Shown in pieces: positions 10,085 to 19,122 of a stretch of DNA of 64,000 nt (positions are counted from its first letter, which is position 1; the number at the start of each line of letters is the position of its first letter). A program made the translations under genes and the position numbers. The notes beneath the pieces are model-generated. The model made no database searches and had not been told where the DNA came from. It saw nothing but the letters and a program-made list of their open reading frames with translations. The stretch lies in assembly GCA_018267585.1 (NCBI GenBank), contig JAFDYE010000333.1, forward strand, positions 1 through 64,000, given 5' to 3'. The DNA is from Bacteroidota bacterium (GTDB lineage Bacteria; Bacteroidota; Bacteroidia; Chitinophagales; Chitinophagaceae).

Positions 10085-11736
10085 GCACAGCCACAACAAA
10101 TAACCACCACGGAATGCGGCTATTCGCAGAGCTGGTCGTAAAATTAGGCACCAGCACAAAGACCAACGATAAGCTGGACGCCCTGACGCGTTATTTTGGT
10201 ATGGCCGCCGACACAGACAAGGTCTGGGTCATCGCCTTGTTCAGCGGCCGGAGGCCCAAACGAACGGTCAACTCCACGCAGCTGCGGGAATGGTGCATAG
10301 CCGCGGCCGGCCTGCCACCCTGGCTCTTCGAAGAGAGCTACCACACAGTAGGAGACCTGGCAGAGACGATCGCCCTGTTGCTCCCCGAAAGCCAACCACA
10401 GGAAAGTACAACCGAAGAAGCCGGCCTTTCCTGGTACCTGCAGCAGCTGATAGCCCTGGGCAAGGCAGAAGAGACGGTAAAAAAAGACTTCATCCTCGAT
10501 TGCTGGCACCAGATGAACAAAGAGGAGCGCTTCGTCTTCAACAAGCTCATCACCGGCGGATTCCGTATTGGCATCTCGCAGAAGACGATCGTCAACGCAC
10601 TGGCCAAAACCGCCGGCGTAGACGCCGCCATCATCGCTCACCGCATCAGCGGTGACTGGGACCCCGCCACGACAGCTTTTGCCGCCCTGCTCGGCGGAGA
10701 AGGGGAAGACCTGTCCCGGCCCTATCCCTTCTATCTGGCCTATCCGCTCGAAGAAGACCTGACTTCGCTGGGCGATCCCGATGAATGGCAGGGGGAATGG
10801 AAATGGGACGGCATACGCGGCGAGATCATCAAACGCAAAGGTCAGTTCTTTGTTTGGAGCCGCGGAGAAGAGCTGATGACCGACCGGCTGCCGGAATACG
10901 GGAACTTCAATGATCTTTTGCCCGACGGGACAGTGTTGGATGGAGAGATCATCGGACTGACCCCGGCTCCCGGACACAACGACCAGCCTTTTCTGCCCCT
11001 GCCGTTCGCCGCCCTGCAAACAAGAATAGGACGTAAGAACGTAACAAAAAAACACCTCAGCGAAGTGCCCGTAGGCTTCATCGCATACGACCTTCTGGAA
11101 TACGAAGGAGCCGACTGGCGCGGAAAGCCGCTGTCGGAAAGACGGGCATGTCTGCAGCAGATCATCACGGCGGCCTCACACCCCCTGCTGGTCCTCTCCC
11201 CGCTGTTGTCATTCACCAGATGGGAACAGCTGACGACTGCAAGAACCCAGTCAAGAGAAAAGGGCAGCGAAGGTATCATGCTGAAGAGAAAATGCTCGAC
11301 CTACCAGGTAGGACGCCGGCGCGGAGACTGGTGGAAATGGAAGATCGATCCGCTGGTCATCGACGCCGTAATGGTATACGCGCAAAAGGGACACGGACGC
11401 CGAAGCAATCTGTATACCGACTACACCTTCGCCGTTCGGCAGGGCGACCAACTGCTGACCTTTACAAAAGCCTATTCAGGACTGACCGATAAGGAGCTCG
11501 CGGAAGTGGACGCCTTTGTCCGCAGGAACTCGATCGAAAAGTTCGGACCGGTACGAACGGTAAAACCGGAGCTGGTATTCGAGATAGCCTTCGAAGGCAT
11601 CGCCGCTTCGGCAAGACATAAGTCCGGCGTCGCGCTCCGCTTTCCCCGGATCAACCGTTGGCGCAAAGACAAACGGCCGGACGAGATCGATACCATCGAA
11701 GACCTCAGAAAGATGCTTCAGTTGTATGGAAAATAA
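10081..11736 (+). CDS. ATP-dependent DNA ligase of the ligase-associated DNA damage response cluster
   Basis: This 551-residue protein has an N-terminal DNA-binding domain and then the adenylation core. The lysine nucleophile is in EWKWDGIRGE (KxDGxR), motif III is near DGEIIG, and motifs IV/V are EGIMLKRK and DWWKWK. A C-terminal OB-fold follows. It seals nicks with ATP; the host's replicative ligase is expected to be a separate NAD-dependent enzyme not in this window. The start ATG overlaps the stop of the exonuclease gene by four bases. An internal ATG at codon 12 (MRLFAELVVKLG) matches the usual family start, but the ATGA overlap favours 10081. Confidence 0.95.
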   Translation: MSTATTNNHHGMRLFAELVVKLGTSTKTNDKLDALTRYFGMAADTDKVWVIALFSGRRPKRTVNSTQLREWCIAAAGLPPWLFEESYHTVGDLAETIALLLPESQPQESTTEEAGLSWYLQQLIALGKAEETVKKDFILDCWHQMNKEERFVFNKLITGGFRIGISQKTIVNALAKTAGVDAAIIAHRISGDWDPATTAFAALLGGEGEDLSRPYPFYLAYPLEEDLTSLGDPDEWQGEWKWDGIRGEIIKRKGQFFVWSRGEELMTDRLPEYGNFNDLLPDGTVLDGEIIGLTPAPGHNDQPFLPLPFAALQTRIGRKNVTKKHLSEVPVGFIAYDLLEYEGADWRGKPLSERRACLQQIITAASHPLLVLSPLLSFTRWEQLTTARTQSREKGSEGIMLKRKCSTYQVGRRRGDWWKWKIDPLVIDAVMVYAQKGHGRRSNLYTDYTFAVRQGDQLLTFTKAYSGLTDKELAEVDAFVRRNSIEKFGPVRTVKPELVFEIAFEGIAASARHKSGVALRFPRINRWRKDKRPDEIDTIEDLRKMLQLYGK

Positions 11737-11751
11737 AACCACGTAACTTCG
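11722..11751 (+). promoter_or_regulatory. Promoter for the di-heme cytochrome gene
   Basis: TTG (11722-11724), a 19-base spacer and TAACTTCG (11744-11751) fit the Bacteroidota -33/-7 pattern (TTTG, about 19-21 bases, TAnnTTTG). The first half lies inside the last codons of the ligase gene. The ATG follows 3 bases after the -7 element, so the transcript would be leaderless or nearly so. Confidence 0.5.
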
Positions 11752-11754
11752 GAT

Positions 11755-13137
11755 ATGAAAAAGATACTGACGCTTGGCTTACTGGCTGCGGCAGGCATTG
11801 CCTTCACGACCGTGCTCCGATACCCAAATGGAGACAAACCCGTGCCCATCCCTGCGAGCCCCCAACGCAGCGGCGACGCAGCGACGGGCTATCGCTACCT
11901 GACGACAGGAGACTATCTGAAGAGCGGCATTCCTTATTCCTATTTTCTCCTCGGCGCCGGGAAGAGCGCCACCAACTACCTGAAAAGGGACAGCCTGAAC
12001 GCATTGCTAAGCCACGAATACACCGCTGTCAAAGCGCCCAACGGAGAGATCGTCGTCGCCCCCAACTGTCTGCAATGCCACGCACAGGTATTCGACGGCA
12101 GGCTATATATCGGACTCGGCAATTCCGCCATCGACTTCAGCGACTCCAAAAAGCTGAATCCCAGAACAGCCGCCTTCGCCCAGGCAATGATACAAAGAGG
12201 AGACCCTAAAAAATATGAGGCCGCAAAACCTTTCCTCACCGCCATGAAAGCAATCAGCGGCCAGCTATATACACAGGTGCGGGGAGTCAATTCTGCCGAC
12301 CGCCTCGCGGGACTGCTGGTAGCCCACCGGGACCCGCAGACCCTTCGCTGGAGCGATACTTCGTCGATCGAATTCAGCAGTGCCGTCATCCCTACCGATA
12401 CGCCACCCTGGTGGCTGCTAAAAAAGAAACACGCTATGTTTTATAACGGATTCGGACGCGGCGACTTCGGCAGATTCCTCATGGCGTCCAACCTCCTCAC
12501 GGTCAGCGACAGTTCGGAAGCCCGTGAAGTGGACAGTCATTTCAATGACGTGCTGGCTTATATCTATTCCATCCGCCCACCCAGGTATCCGGCACCGGTC
12601 AACACCGCGCTGGCCAGGCAGGGAGGCGTCGTGTTCGTGCAGAACTGTTCAAAATGCCACGGCAATTACGGAGAAGGAGGAGACTACCCCAATCTGCTTA
12701 TCCCCGAGTCCATCATCCGCACCGACTCGCTGCTCTATAAAAGCAACTACCAGAGCACGCAGTTCATCGACTGGTTCAACAACAGCTGGTTCGCACAGGG
12801 CGATCACCCGGCCAGACTGGTGCCCTTCAACGGCTATATCGCCCCTCCGCTGGACGGTATCTGGATAACGGCGCCCTATTTGCACAACGGTTCGGTGCCA
12901 ACCCTGGAATCCCTGCTCGACAGCAGGCTCCGCCCGACCTATTGGTCAAGGGACTTCAACAATCCGCGGTATGACTATGAGCAGGTAGGATGGAAATATA
13001 CCCGGGAGGAAGGTCCACGCGGTACGGCTGTTTACAACACGACGCTGCCGGGCTACGGCAACTACGGACATACATTCGGAGACAGGCTAAGCGACCACGA
13101 CCGCAAAGCCGTGATCGAATACCTGAAAACATTATGA
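11755..13137 (+). CDS. Di-heme c-type cytochrome, cytochrome c peroxidase-like
   Basis: The 460-residue exported protein begins with a short signal segment (MKKILTLGLLAAAGIAF) and has two covalent heme motifs, CLQCH (residues 105-109) and CSKCH (298-302). The C-terminal half has IAPPLDGIWITAPYLHNGSVPTL, a signature shared by di-heme peroxidases and related cytochromes, with a distal Met or His still to be assigned. It probably accepts electrons in the periplasm; peroxide or another oxidant is possible but unproven. It sits within a DNA repair cluster to which it has no obvious link, and has its own promoter-like sequence. There are 61 bases between its end and the end of the convergent lipoprotein gene. 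Confidence 0.85.
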   Translation: MKKILTLGLLAAAGIAFTTVLRYPNGDKPVPIPASPQRSGDAATGYRYLTTGDYLKSGIPYSYFLLGAGKSATNYLKRDSLNALLSHEYTAVKAPNGEIVVAPNCLQCHAQVFDGRLYIGLGNSAIDFSDSKKLNPRTAAFAQAMIQRGDPKKYEAAKPFLTAMKAISGQLYTQVRGVNSADRLAGLLVAHRDPQTLRWSDTSSIEFSSAVIPTDTPPWWLLKKKHAMFYNGFGRGDFGRFLMASNLLTVSDSSEAREVDSHFNDVLAYIYSIRPPRYPAPVNTALARQGGVVFVQNCSKCHGNYGEGGDYPNLLIPESIIRTDSLLYKSNYQSTQFIDWFNNSWFAQGDHPARLVPFNGYIAPPLDGIWITAPYLHNGSVPTLESLLDSRLRPTYWSRDFNNPRYDYEQVGWKYTREEGPRGTAVYNTTLPGYGNYGHTFGDRLSDHDRKAVIEYLKTL

Positions 13138-13198
13138 AACGCCGGAACCCGGCAAGTCGACCAGGATGCTTCGAAGCCATCAGGGCGCTCGGAAGCGG

Positions 13199-13945
13199 CT
13201 ATTGCTGTCGCTGGTATTTGATAAAGAACTTGTCACCCCTCGGCTGATACAGCGGGAAATCCTCCGGCATGTTCCTGGTATCCAGCGCCTCTTCGACAAA
13301 GAACTCATTCGTCTCCGAGAACTCAAGGGTATTGTTGCTTCCTAATACAAAGGTCAGGTAGCTCTTGAATCTGACAGGGGAAGTCGAGGCGTCAAAGGTC
13401 TCTTTGCGGTATTTGGCGACGAGCAGGTTATAGTCGACCGTCAGCTGCTGCTCTGCGACGGAATCCGGTATCTCAGCCACCATCGGTCCGGACTGGGACA
13501 GCAACGCCAGTCCCTTCGATATGCTGCTGCCGGGCGGCACAAACGCCATGCCCTCCGGCAAAGCAACGGTACCGGAGAATTCAGAGGCGGTGCTCGTAAA
13601 GCTGCCGAGCGAAGAGCGGGAATTACCGAACCGATACGCATAACCGTCGCTTGAGCCCTGGAAATAGGCATTTTTGTCATAATAGCTTAGCGCGTGCTCA
13701 TTGCGGATCAGCGCCGACTTCTTCCAGTTCACATAGAGGGGCTGGTTGGTCTTGTTATAAACATTCACGCTGATAGGGCCATCGGATCCGTTGAAATCAT
13801 AGGTCAGCCGGATCGTGTCGTTCTCAAAAACGAACTGATGCTCATCGTTCTTGCTTAATTGGGGAGAATTGAGGGTCATGTACTGGTATCTCGAACACGA
13901 ACTCAGGCCGGCGACGAGAAATACCAGGGGGATGATATATCGCAT
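13199..13945 (-). CDS. Hypothetical lipoprotein
   Basis: The 248-residue product starts MRYIIPLVFLVAGLSSC, a clear signal peptidase II site at Cys 17. The rest is predicted beta-rich (IRLTYDFNG, ISVNVYNKTNQPLYVNWKKSAL), resembling Bacteroidota lipoproteins that hold a single immunoglobulin-like fold. No named family is recognised. It is read divergently from the helicase gene; a 17-base palindrome lies in the 129-base gap between them. Confidence 0.75.
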   Translation of the reverse strand: MRYIIPLVFLVAGLSSCSRYQYMTLNSPQLSKNDEHQFVFENDTIRLTYDFNGSDGPISVNVYNKTNQPLYVNWKKSALIRNEHALSYYDKNAYFQGSSDGYAYRFGNSRSSLGSFTSTASEFSGTVALPEGMAFVPPGSSISKGLALLSQSGPMVAEIPDSVAEQQLTVDYNLLVAKYRKETFDASTSPVRFKSYLTFVLGSNNTLEFSETNEFFVEEALDTRNMPEDFPLYQPRGDKFFIKYQRQQ

Positions 13946-13987
13946 AGGATTTTTTTGTTAAATTATAAAAGGTTTTCGGCATATTCT

Positions 13988-14004
13988 GTTAAAACGATTT
14001 TAAC
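13988..14004. promoter_or_regulatory. Perfect 17-base palindrome, candidate operator
   Basis: GTTAAAA-CGA-TTTTAAC is a perfect inverted repeat with a 3-base centre, in the gap between the divergent lipoprotein gene and the Lhr-type helicase gene. Its position would let a dimeric regulator act on either promoter. The regulator is unknown and no second copy was noticed. Confidence 0.4.
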
Positions 14005-14074
14005 GCTTTGAAAATTAATGTTGCAATTAAACCGGCATTAAATTGCAGCCGATACGCAACGTTTTGGAGGATGA

Positions 14075-16717
14075 ATGGATACTATGCATTTACAAACAAC
14101 CACCGGCTATAAGATAATTCAGGCGTGGATGGCCGGGGAAGGGCGCGCCCCCTTTGCCTTCCAGGAAGAGGCCTGGCAGCATATTCTCGATGACCGTTCG
14201 GGGCTCGTCAACGCTCCCACGGGCTGTGGAAAGACCTTCTCCGTCTTTCTGGGTTCGCTCATCGACTTTATCAACGACCACCCGTCCGACTACCGGACCC
14301 GCAGCGCAAACGGTCTTCAGCTATTGTGGATCTCGCCCCTGCGGGCGCTGGCCAAAGACATCGGCCGGGCCATGGAAGAGGTGATCCGCAGCCTGGATAT
14401 GAAATGGCAGGTTGGCATCCGCAATGGGGATACCGATCCGGCCGAGCGACAACGACAGCGGCGCCGGATGCCGGAGGTCCTGATCATCACGCCGGAAAGC
14501 CTCCACCTCCTGCTGGCGCAGAAAGGATACCCCGAAATATTCAAAAGACTACGGATCATCGCCGTAGATGAATGGCACGAGCTGCTCGGAAGCAAACGGG
14601 GGGTGCAGGTCGAGCTGGCCCTGTCTCGTATCGTGAGGGTAAAAGACGGCGACTGCTCGATCATCGGCATCAGCGCAACCATCGGTAACCTCGAACAGGC
14701 AAAAGAAGTGCTGCTTGCATCGCTTGCGCCTTTTTCGGGCGGGAAAGCTCCCGCCGGCGCCGGCCAAGCCGCGCCCGGCTTCATCGTCCGCGCGATGATA
14801 GACAAACCCATCGACGTAGAATCCATCTTTCCCGACGAGATCGAGAACTATCCCTGGGCCGGACACCTTGGCCTCAAGCTGATCCATAAGGTCATTCCTA
14901 TCATCGAAAAGAGCAGGACGACCCTGATCTTCATCAATACCCGCGGAATGAGCGAGACCTGGTACCAGTCCCTGCTCACCGCCTGTCCCGATCTGGCTGG
15001 TGCTATTGCGCTGCACCACGGGTCGATCGATATGGAGCTGCGCAGCTGGGTCGAAGAGTCCCTCCACGACGGCAGGCTAAAGGCAGTGGTGTGTACCGCC
15101 AGCCTCGACCTCGGCGTGGACTTTCGGCCGGTCGAGACCGTCATACAGGTAGGCAGCCCAAAAGGGGTCGCCCGCTTCCTTCAACGGGCGGGACGCAGCG
15201 GACACCAGCCCGGCCAGGTAAGCAAGATCTGGTTCCTGCCCACCCACTCACTCGAGCTGATGGAGGCCGCAGCGCTGAAATCCGCCATGCACGAAGGACT
15301 GATCGAGAACAGGGAACCGATGCTCTTGTGCTATGACGTGCTGATCCAATACCTGAGCACGTTGGCCATCTCGGACGGATTCTATCCCGAATCCCTCTTC
15401 GAAGAGCTGAGGTCGACATATTGCTTTAGCGAAATGACCGACGATGAATGGGGCGAAATACTGCATTTTATTACCGAAGGCGGCGTCGCCCTGCAGCAAT
15501 ACGACGAGTACAGAAAGGTGGAGATCATGCCGGACGGGCTATTCAGGATCAACAGCAGACGAGTGGCGATGCGACACAGGCTGCACATCGGCACCATCGT
15601 AAGCGACTCCATGCTGAAAGTGCGTTTTGTCACCGGCGGCTATGTAGGCGTGATCGAAGAATATTTTATTTCGCGCCTCTCGCCCGGGGACGTTTTCACA
15701 CTGGCCGGCCGCAACCTGGAATTTGTAGCGATAAAGGACATGACGGCGCTCGTTCGAAGATCCAATGCCAAAAAGTCGAGAGTCCCCAGCTGGAATGGCG
15801 GACGGATGCCCCTCTCCGCCAACCTCGGAATGATGCTGCGCAGGAAATTGGACGAGGCTTCGCAAATGCTGGTCCAGCCCCCTGCCCACGCCGGTCATCC
15901 CACTCCGGGCCAAACCGGTCGTCCCCCGAAATCGCCGACCCGCCATGCAACACGGCTTGCACCACCCGCAAAGCTGCTATCCTCCTCCCGCCCCGAACCG
16001 CCCGATCCCGATATCGAGCTGAAAGTCCTGCGCCCCCTGTTCCAGCTGCAGGCCGACCTTTCCTACATGCCGCATGAGAACGAGCTGCTGATCGAACAGA
16101 TCGAAACAAAAGATGGCTTCCACCTCTTCGTATACCCCTTCGAGGGCAGGCTGGTGCACGAGGCAATGGCAGCCCTGCTGGCCTACCGGATCAGCCGCAT
16201 CACACCGATCAGCTTTTCGTTTGCCATGAACGACTATGGCTTCGAGCTCCTGAGCGACCAGCCCATACCCCTGGACGATTCGAATGCCTTCGAGCTTTTC
16301 AGCCCGGATGACCTGACAGCCGATATCCAGCGCAGCGTCAACAGCGCGGAGATGGCCCGCCGCAAATTCAGGGATATCGCTGTCATCGGCGGACTTATCT
16401 TCCAGGGATACCCGGGAGAGTATGCGAAAGCAAGACACCTGCAGGCGTCCGCTTCCCTGCTATTTAACGTTTTTAGCGAATATGATCCGCACAATCTCTT
16501 GCTCCGTCAGGCCTACAACGAGGTCATGGACCAGCAGATGGAAGAAAGGCGGCTGCGCAACATGTTGCAGCGTATCGCCGGAGGCAGGATCGTATTGCGG
16601 TGGCCAAACAAACTTACACCCTTCTGCTTCCCGCTAAAGGTGGACAGCATGCGCGAGGACCTGTCCTCCGAGAAGCTCGAAGACCGCGTCAGGAAAATGC
16701 AGGCCCAGTTGAGATAG
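14075..16717 (+). CDS. Ligase-associated DEXH-box helicase (Lhr family)
   Basis: This 880-residue superfamily 2 helicase has Walker A APTGCGKT (residues 47-54), the DEWH box (165-168), motif III SAT (200-202) and motif VI QRAGRSGH (370-377). The Lhr-type winged-helix and C-terminal domains follow. It is expected to translocate on DNA and unwind it during repair with the clustered ligase and nucleases. Residues about 600-647 form a Pro/Ser/Thr-rich linker (QPPAHAGHPTPGQTGRPPKS) between the helicase core and the C-terminal domain, absent from the conserved core of the family. GGAGG lies 4 bases before the ATG at 14075 and 13 before an in-frame ATG at 14084; either may be used. Confidence 0.93.
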   Translation: MDTMHLQTTTGYKIIQAWMAGEGRAPFAFQEEAWQHILDDRSGLVNAPTGCGKTFSVFLGSLIDFINDHPSDYRTRSANGLQLLWISPLRALAKDIGRAMEEVIRSLDMKWQVGIRNGDTDPAERQRQRRRMPEVLIITPESLHLLLAQKGYPEIFKRLRIIAVDEWHELLGSKRGVQVELALSRIVRVKDGDCSIIGISATIGNLEQAKEVLLASLAPFSGGKAPAGAGQAAPGFIVRAMIDKPIDVESIFPDEIENYPWAGHLGLKLIHKVIPIIEKSRTTLIFINTRGMSETWYQSLLTACPDLAGAIALHHGSIDMELRSWVEESLHDGRLKAVVCTASLDLGVDFRPVETVIQVGSPKGVARFLQRAGRSGHQPGQVSKIWFLPTHSLELMEAAALKSAMHEGLIENREPMLLCYDVLIQYLSTLAISDGFYPESLFEELRSTYCFSEMTDDEWGEILHFITEGGVALQQYDEYRKVEIMPDGLFRINSRRVAMRHRLHIGTIVSDSMLKVRFVTGGYVGVIEEYFISRLSPGDVFTLAGRNLEFVAIKDMTALVRRSNAKKSRVPSWNGGRMPLSANLGMMLRRKLDEASQMLVQPPAHAGHPTPGQTGRPPKSPTRHATRLAPPAKLLSSSRPEPPDPDIELKVLRPLFQLQADLSYMPHENELLIEQIETKDGFHLFVYPFEGRLVHEAMAALLAYRISRITPISFSFAMNDYGFELLSDQPIPLDDSNAFELFSPDDLTADIQRSVNSAEMARRKFRDIAVIGGLIFQGYPGEYAKARHLQASASLLFNVFSEYDPHNLLLRQAYNEVMDQQMEERRLRNMLQRIAGGRIVLRWPNKLTPFCFPLKVDSMREDLSSEKLEDRVRKMQAQLR

Positions 16718-16782
16718 ATATTCAGCCACCGGCGTCGCCGGATGGCATCGCCCCAACGCTGGACAATAACACCCCGCATCGC

Positions 16783-17295
16783 CTAAGACATATACTTCAG
16801 CTGGGTAGCGTAGATGATAATAAAAACGAGCGCGAAAAAAAATGCAGAGACAAAGCCCCACACTCCCAGCAGGCCAAGCCCGGCAAACAAATAGGCGGTG
16901 ACGATAGGCAGCAGCTCGCCGATAACATAAACATAAAAGCCCAACTTTTTCAGCTGACGCATAGCTATCGCGCCATAAACACACAAGCCAACCCCTACCA
17001 GACTCAGCAGCAATATCGGCACTTTATTCTCCATGGCCAGGCGGGTCACTTCAACCATTTCAGGGCCCATGAATTTCTTCATGAATTCGGGCATGGAGTC
17101 CAGCTTATCCTGCGCAGCAACCATGCGGTCATAGCTCTTTTGCGCATTGAAAAAAGAAAATATCTGCGAACAGCCGATATACACACAGCCGATAAAGGTC
17201 AGTATGGTGGCCACATTGAGCGTGCCGGGCAGCTTACGGGGCTCTTCCAGCCAATTGGACTGGCTTTGCGATTGGCGAATATCTCCCATTGACAT
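16783..17295 (-). CDS. Small integral membrane protein, unknown function
   Basis: The 170-residue protein has a polar N-terminus (MSMGDIRQSQSQSNW) and about four membrane segments, near residues 27-47, 92-110, 118-140 and 145-165. The loop between segments 1 and 2 is amphipathic (KLDSMPEFMKKFMGPEMVE). The arrangement resembles small DUF-type Bacteroidota membrane proteins, but no family is recognised. Transcription is towards the helicase gene end and away from pdeM. An alternative start is the Met at codon 3. Confidence 0.7.
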   Translation of the reverse strand: MSMGDIRQSQSQSNWLEEPRKLPGTLNVATILTFIGCVYIGCSQIFSFFNAQKSYDRMVAAQDKLDSMPEFMKKFMGPEMVEVTRLAMENKVPILLLSLVGVGLCVYGAIAMRQLKKLGFYVYVIGELLPIVTAYLFAGLGLLGVWGFVSAFFFALVFIIIYATQLKYMS

Positions 17296-17389
17296 TAGTT
17301 TTATCTAAGTAAATACAATTTACAGACTTCTCAATGGGATCGATCAAATATAATTAACACCGGAACCATTACGTTATGGATATAGTAGA

Positions 17390-17397
17390 TACATTTG
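17390..17397 (+). promoter_or_regulatory. -7 promoter element for pdeM
   Basis: TACATTTG matches the Bacteroidota -7 consensus TAnnTTTG exactly and lies 19 bases before the pdeM ATG. No clear -33 TTTG was found at the usual distance. Confidence 0.5.
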
Positions 17398-17416
17398 CAG
17401 TAAGGGAGTTCCATCC

Positions 17417-18181
17417 ATGCATCCTGCATTTCCATATCGTATTAAGGGCCAGCAGCTATGGCTTTCGCCCGATCGTTGCATCTTCTGGGAAGACCATCGC
17501 TCGCTGATCCTCTCCGATCTTCACTTTGGCAAGACAGGGCATTTCCGGAAGGCCGGCATCGCGGTACCACAGTCCGTATACCGGGAAGACCTGCTACGCC
17601 TGCTTTGCCAGATACAATATTTCCAGCCCCGCCAGCTGCTGGTCGTCGGCGACCTGTTCCACAGCAGGGAGAACAAAGAACTCGCCCTCTTTCAGAAATG
17701 GCGCGAGGACTTCCCCGATCTTGGCATCCGGCTTATCGAAGGCAACCACGACGTCCTGCACGAGGACTGGTATAAGCAAGCAGGCATCGACGTCAGCCGC
17801 GGCGTGCTGACCATCGGACCCTTTGCATTCGTCCATGACATCACCGATGGCGTGGACTTTCCCGACAAGGCGCCCTATTACTTTTCGGGACATCTCCATC
17901 CGGGCATTCGAATAAGAGGAATGGGCAAACAGAGCCTGCAATTTCCCTGTTTCTATTTCGGCGCAGAATACGCCGTCCTGCCCGCCTTCGGCAAATTCAC
18001 CGGCACCGTGTCCATCGACCCCATGCCGGAATCTAACGTTTTTGCCATCCTGCCCAGATCAGCACCCGCCAGCAGCCCCGCCCCGCCAGCATTTCAGACA
18101 GGTGATAGACGCCGGCCGATAACAAGAGCCCCCTGGACCCCAGGCCCCAAAGGACCGGGCACCATCCTGCAGATCCAATGA
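17417..18181 (+). CDS. pdeM: PdeM-type ligase-associated metallophosphoesterase nuclease
   Basis: The 254-residue protein carries the calcineurin-like phosphoesterase motifs in order: SDLHFGK (Asp 34, His 36), GDLFHSRENKE (Asp 79), EGNHDVL (Asn 110, His 111), VHD (His 140) and SGHLHPG (His 159, His 161). All metal ligands are present, so a two-metal nuclease or phosphodiesterase is expected. PdeM is the fourth core gene of the ligase-associated DNA damage response cluster. After about residue 213 there is a 40-residue Pro/Arg-rich tail (SAPASSPAPPAFQ) that the family normally lacks. The stop overlaps the ATG of the deacetylase gene by four bases. Confidence 0.92.
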   Translation: MHPAFPYRIKGQQLWLSPDRCIFWEDHRSLILSDLHFGKTGHFRKAGIAVPQSVYREDLLRLLCQIQYFQPRQLLVVGDLFHSRENKELALFQKWREDFPDLGIRLIEGNHDVLHEDWYKQAGIDVSRGVLTIGPFAFVHDITDGVDFPDKAPYYFSGHLHPGIRIRGMGKQSLQFPCFYFGAEYAVLPAFGKFTGTVSIDPMPESNVFAILPRSAPASSPAPPAFQTGDRRRPITRAPWTPGPKGPGTILQIQ

Positions 18182-19104
18182 AAAAATTGATGATCGCCTA
18201 CCACCCGATGTACGCCCACCCTCTCGCGGAGGGCCACCGCTTTCCCATGGTCAAATACGAGCTCATACCCGGCCAGCTTCTCTATGAAGGAACCATCCTT
18301 CCCCAGGACCTTTTTCAGCCATCACCCTGCCCGGAAGAGATCGTACTGCTGACACATACCCGTAACTGGCTGGATAAGCTGCTGCACCAGCAGCTGTCGC
18401 CCCGCGAACAGCGCGCCATCGGCTTCCCCCAATCCGAGGCGCTGACCCTGCGCGAGCTAGTGATCACCCAAGGGACCATCGACTGCTGCCGGCACGCCCT
18501 GACAAATGGCGTATCGCTCAACGTCGCCGGCGGAACACACCACGCCTTCGCCGACCGGGGAGAAGGATTCTGCTTATTGAACGACTTCGCAGTGGCAGCT
18601 AACTACCTTTTACACGAAGGCATCGTGTCGCGGATCTTGATCGTCGACCTCGACGTCCACCAGGGCAATGGCACAGCCAGCATCTTCGCCAATGAACCCC
18701 GGGTCTTCACATTCAGCATGCACGGCCGGCATAACTATCCCTTTCATAAGGAAATATCCGACCTCGATGTCCCGCTGGAGGACGGACTGGAGGACGAAGG
18801 CTATCTATCCCTGCTATATGAACATCTTCCCGCTTTGCTCGACCGGCTGCAACCGGAAATGGTGTTCTTTCAGTCTGGAGTGGATATTTTAACAACGGAC
18901 CAGTTTGGCAAGCTACGAGTGTCGCCCGCCGGTTGCCGTAAAAGAGACGAATTTGTCTTCTCGCAGCTGCATGCCAGAGACATACCCTGCGTAGTTGCGA
19001 TGGGAGGGGGGTATTCGAAGGATATCCGGATTATCGTCGAAGCACACTGTACGACCTTTCGGGTCGCCATGGACATTTACCAGCTCGCCAGCAGGAGCTC
19101 TTAA
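18178..19104 (+). CDS. Histone deacetylase family (acetylpolyamine/acetyl-lysine amidohydrolase-like)
   Basis: This 308-residue protein has the zinc-hydrolase motifs of the HDAC superfamily: GGTHHAF (His 121, His 122), VDLDVHQGNG (Asp 157, Asp 159, His 161), SMHGRHNYPF, QSGVDIL (Asp 236) and MGGGYS. The short length, FCLLND and VDLDVHQGNGT resemble class IV (HDAC11-like) bacterial enzymes. The substrate could be acetyl-lysine, acylated protein or an acetylpolyamine; the sequence does not decide. The ATGA overlap with pdeM shows it belongs to the same transcript as a DNA repair nuclease. Confidence 0.9.
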   Translation: MKKLMIAYHPMYAHPLAEGHRFPMVKYELIPGQLLYEGTILPQDLFQPSPCPEEIVLLTHTRNWLDKLLHQQLSPREQRAIGFPQSEALTLRELVITQGTIDCCRHALTNGVSLNVAGGTHHAFADRGEGFCLLNDFAVAANYLLHEGIVSRILIVDLDVHQGNGTASIFANEPRVFTFSMHGRHNYPFHKEISDLDVPLEDGLEDEGYLSLLYEHLPALLDRLQPEMVFFQSGVDILTTDQFGKLRVSPAGCRKRDEFVFSQLHARDIPCVVAMGGGYSKDIRIIVEAHCTTFRVAMDIYQLASRSS

Positions 19105-19122
19105 CCCGCCCGGCGAGATCTT

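Noticed and set aside
16600..17292. 230-codon plus-strand frame
   Set aside because: It overlaps the end of the helicase gene and is antisense to the four-segment membrane protein, which has a better hydrophobic pattern.
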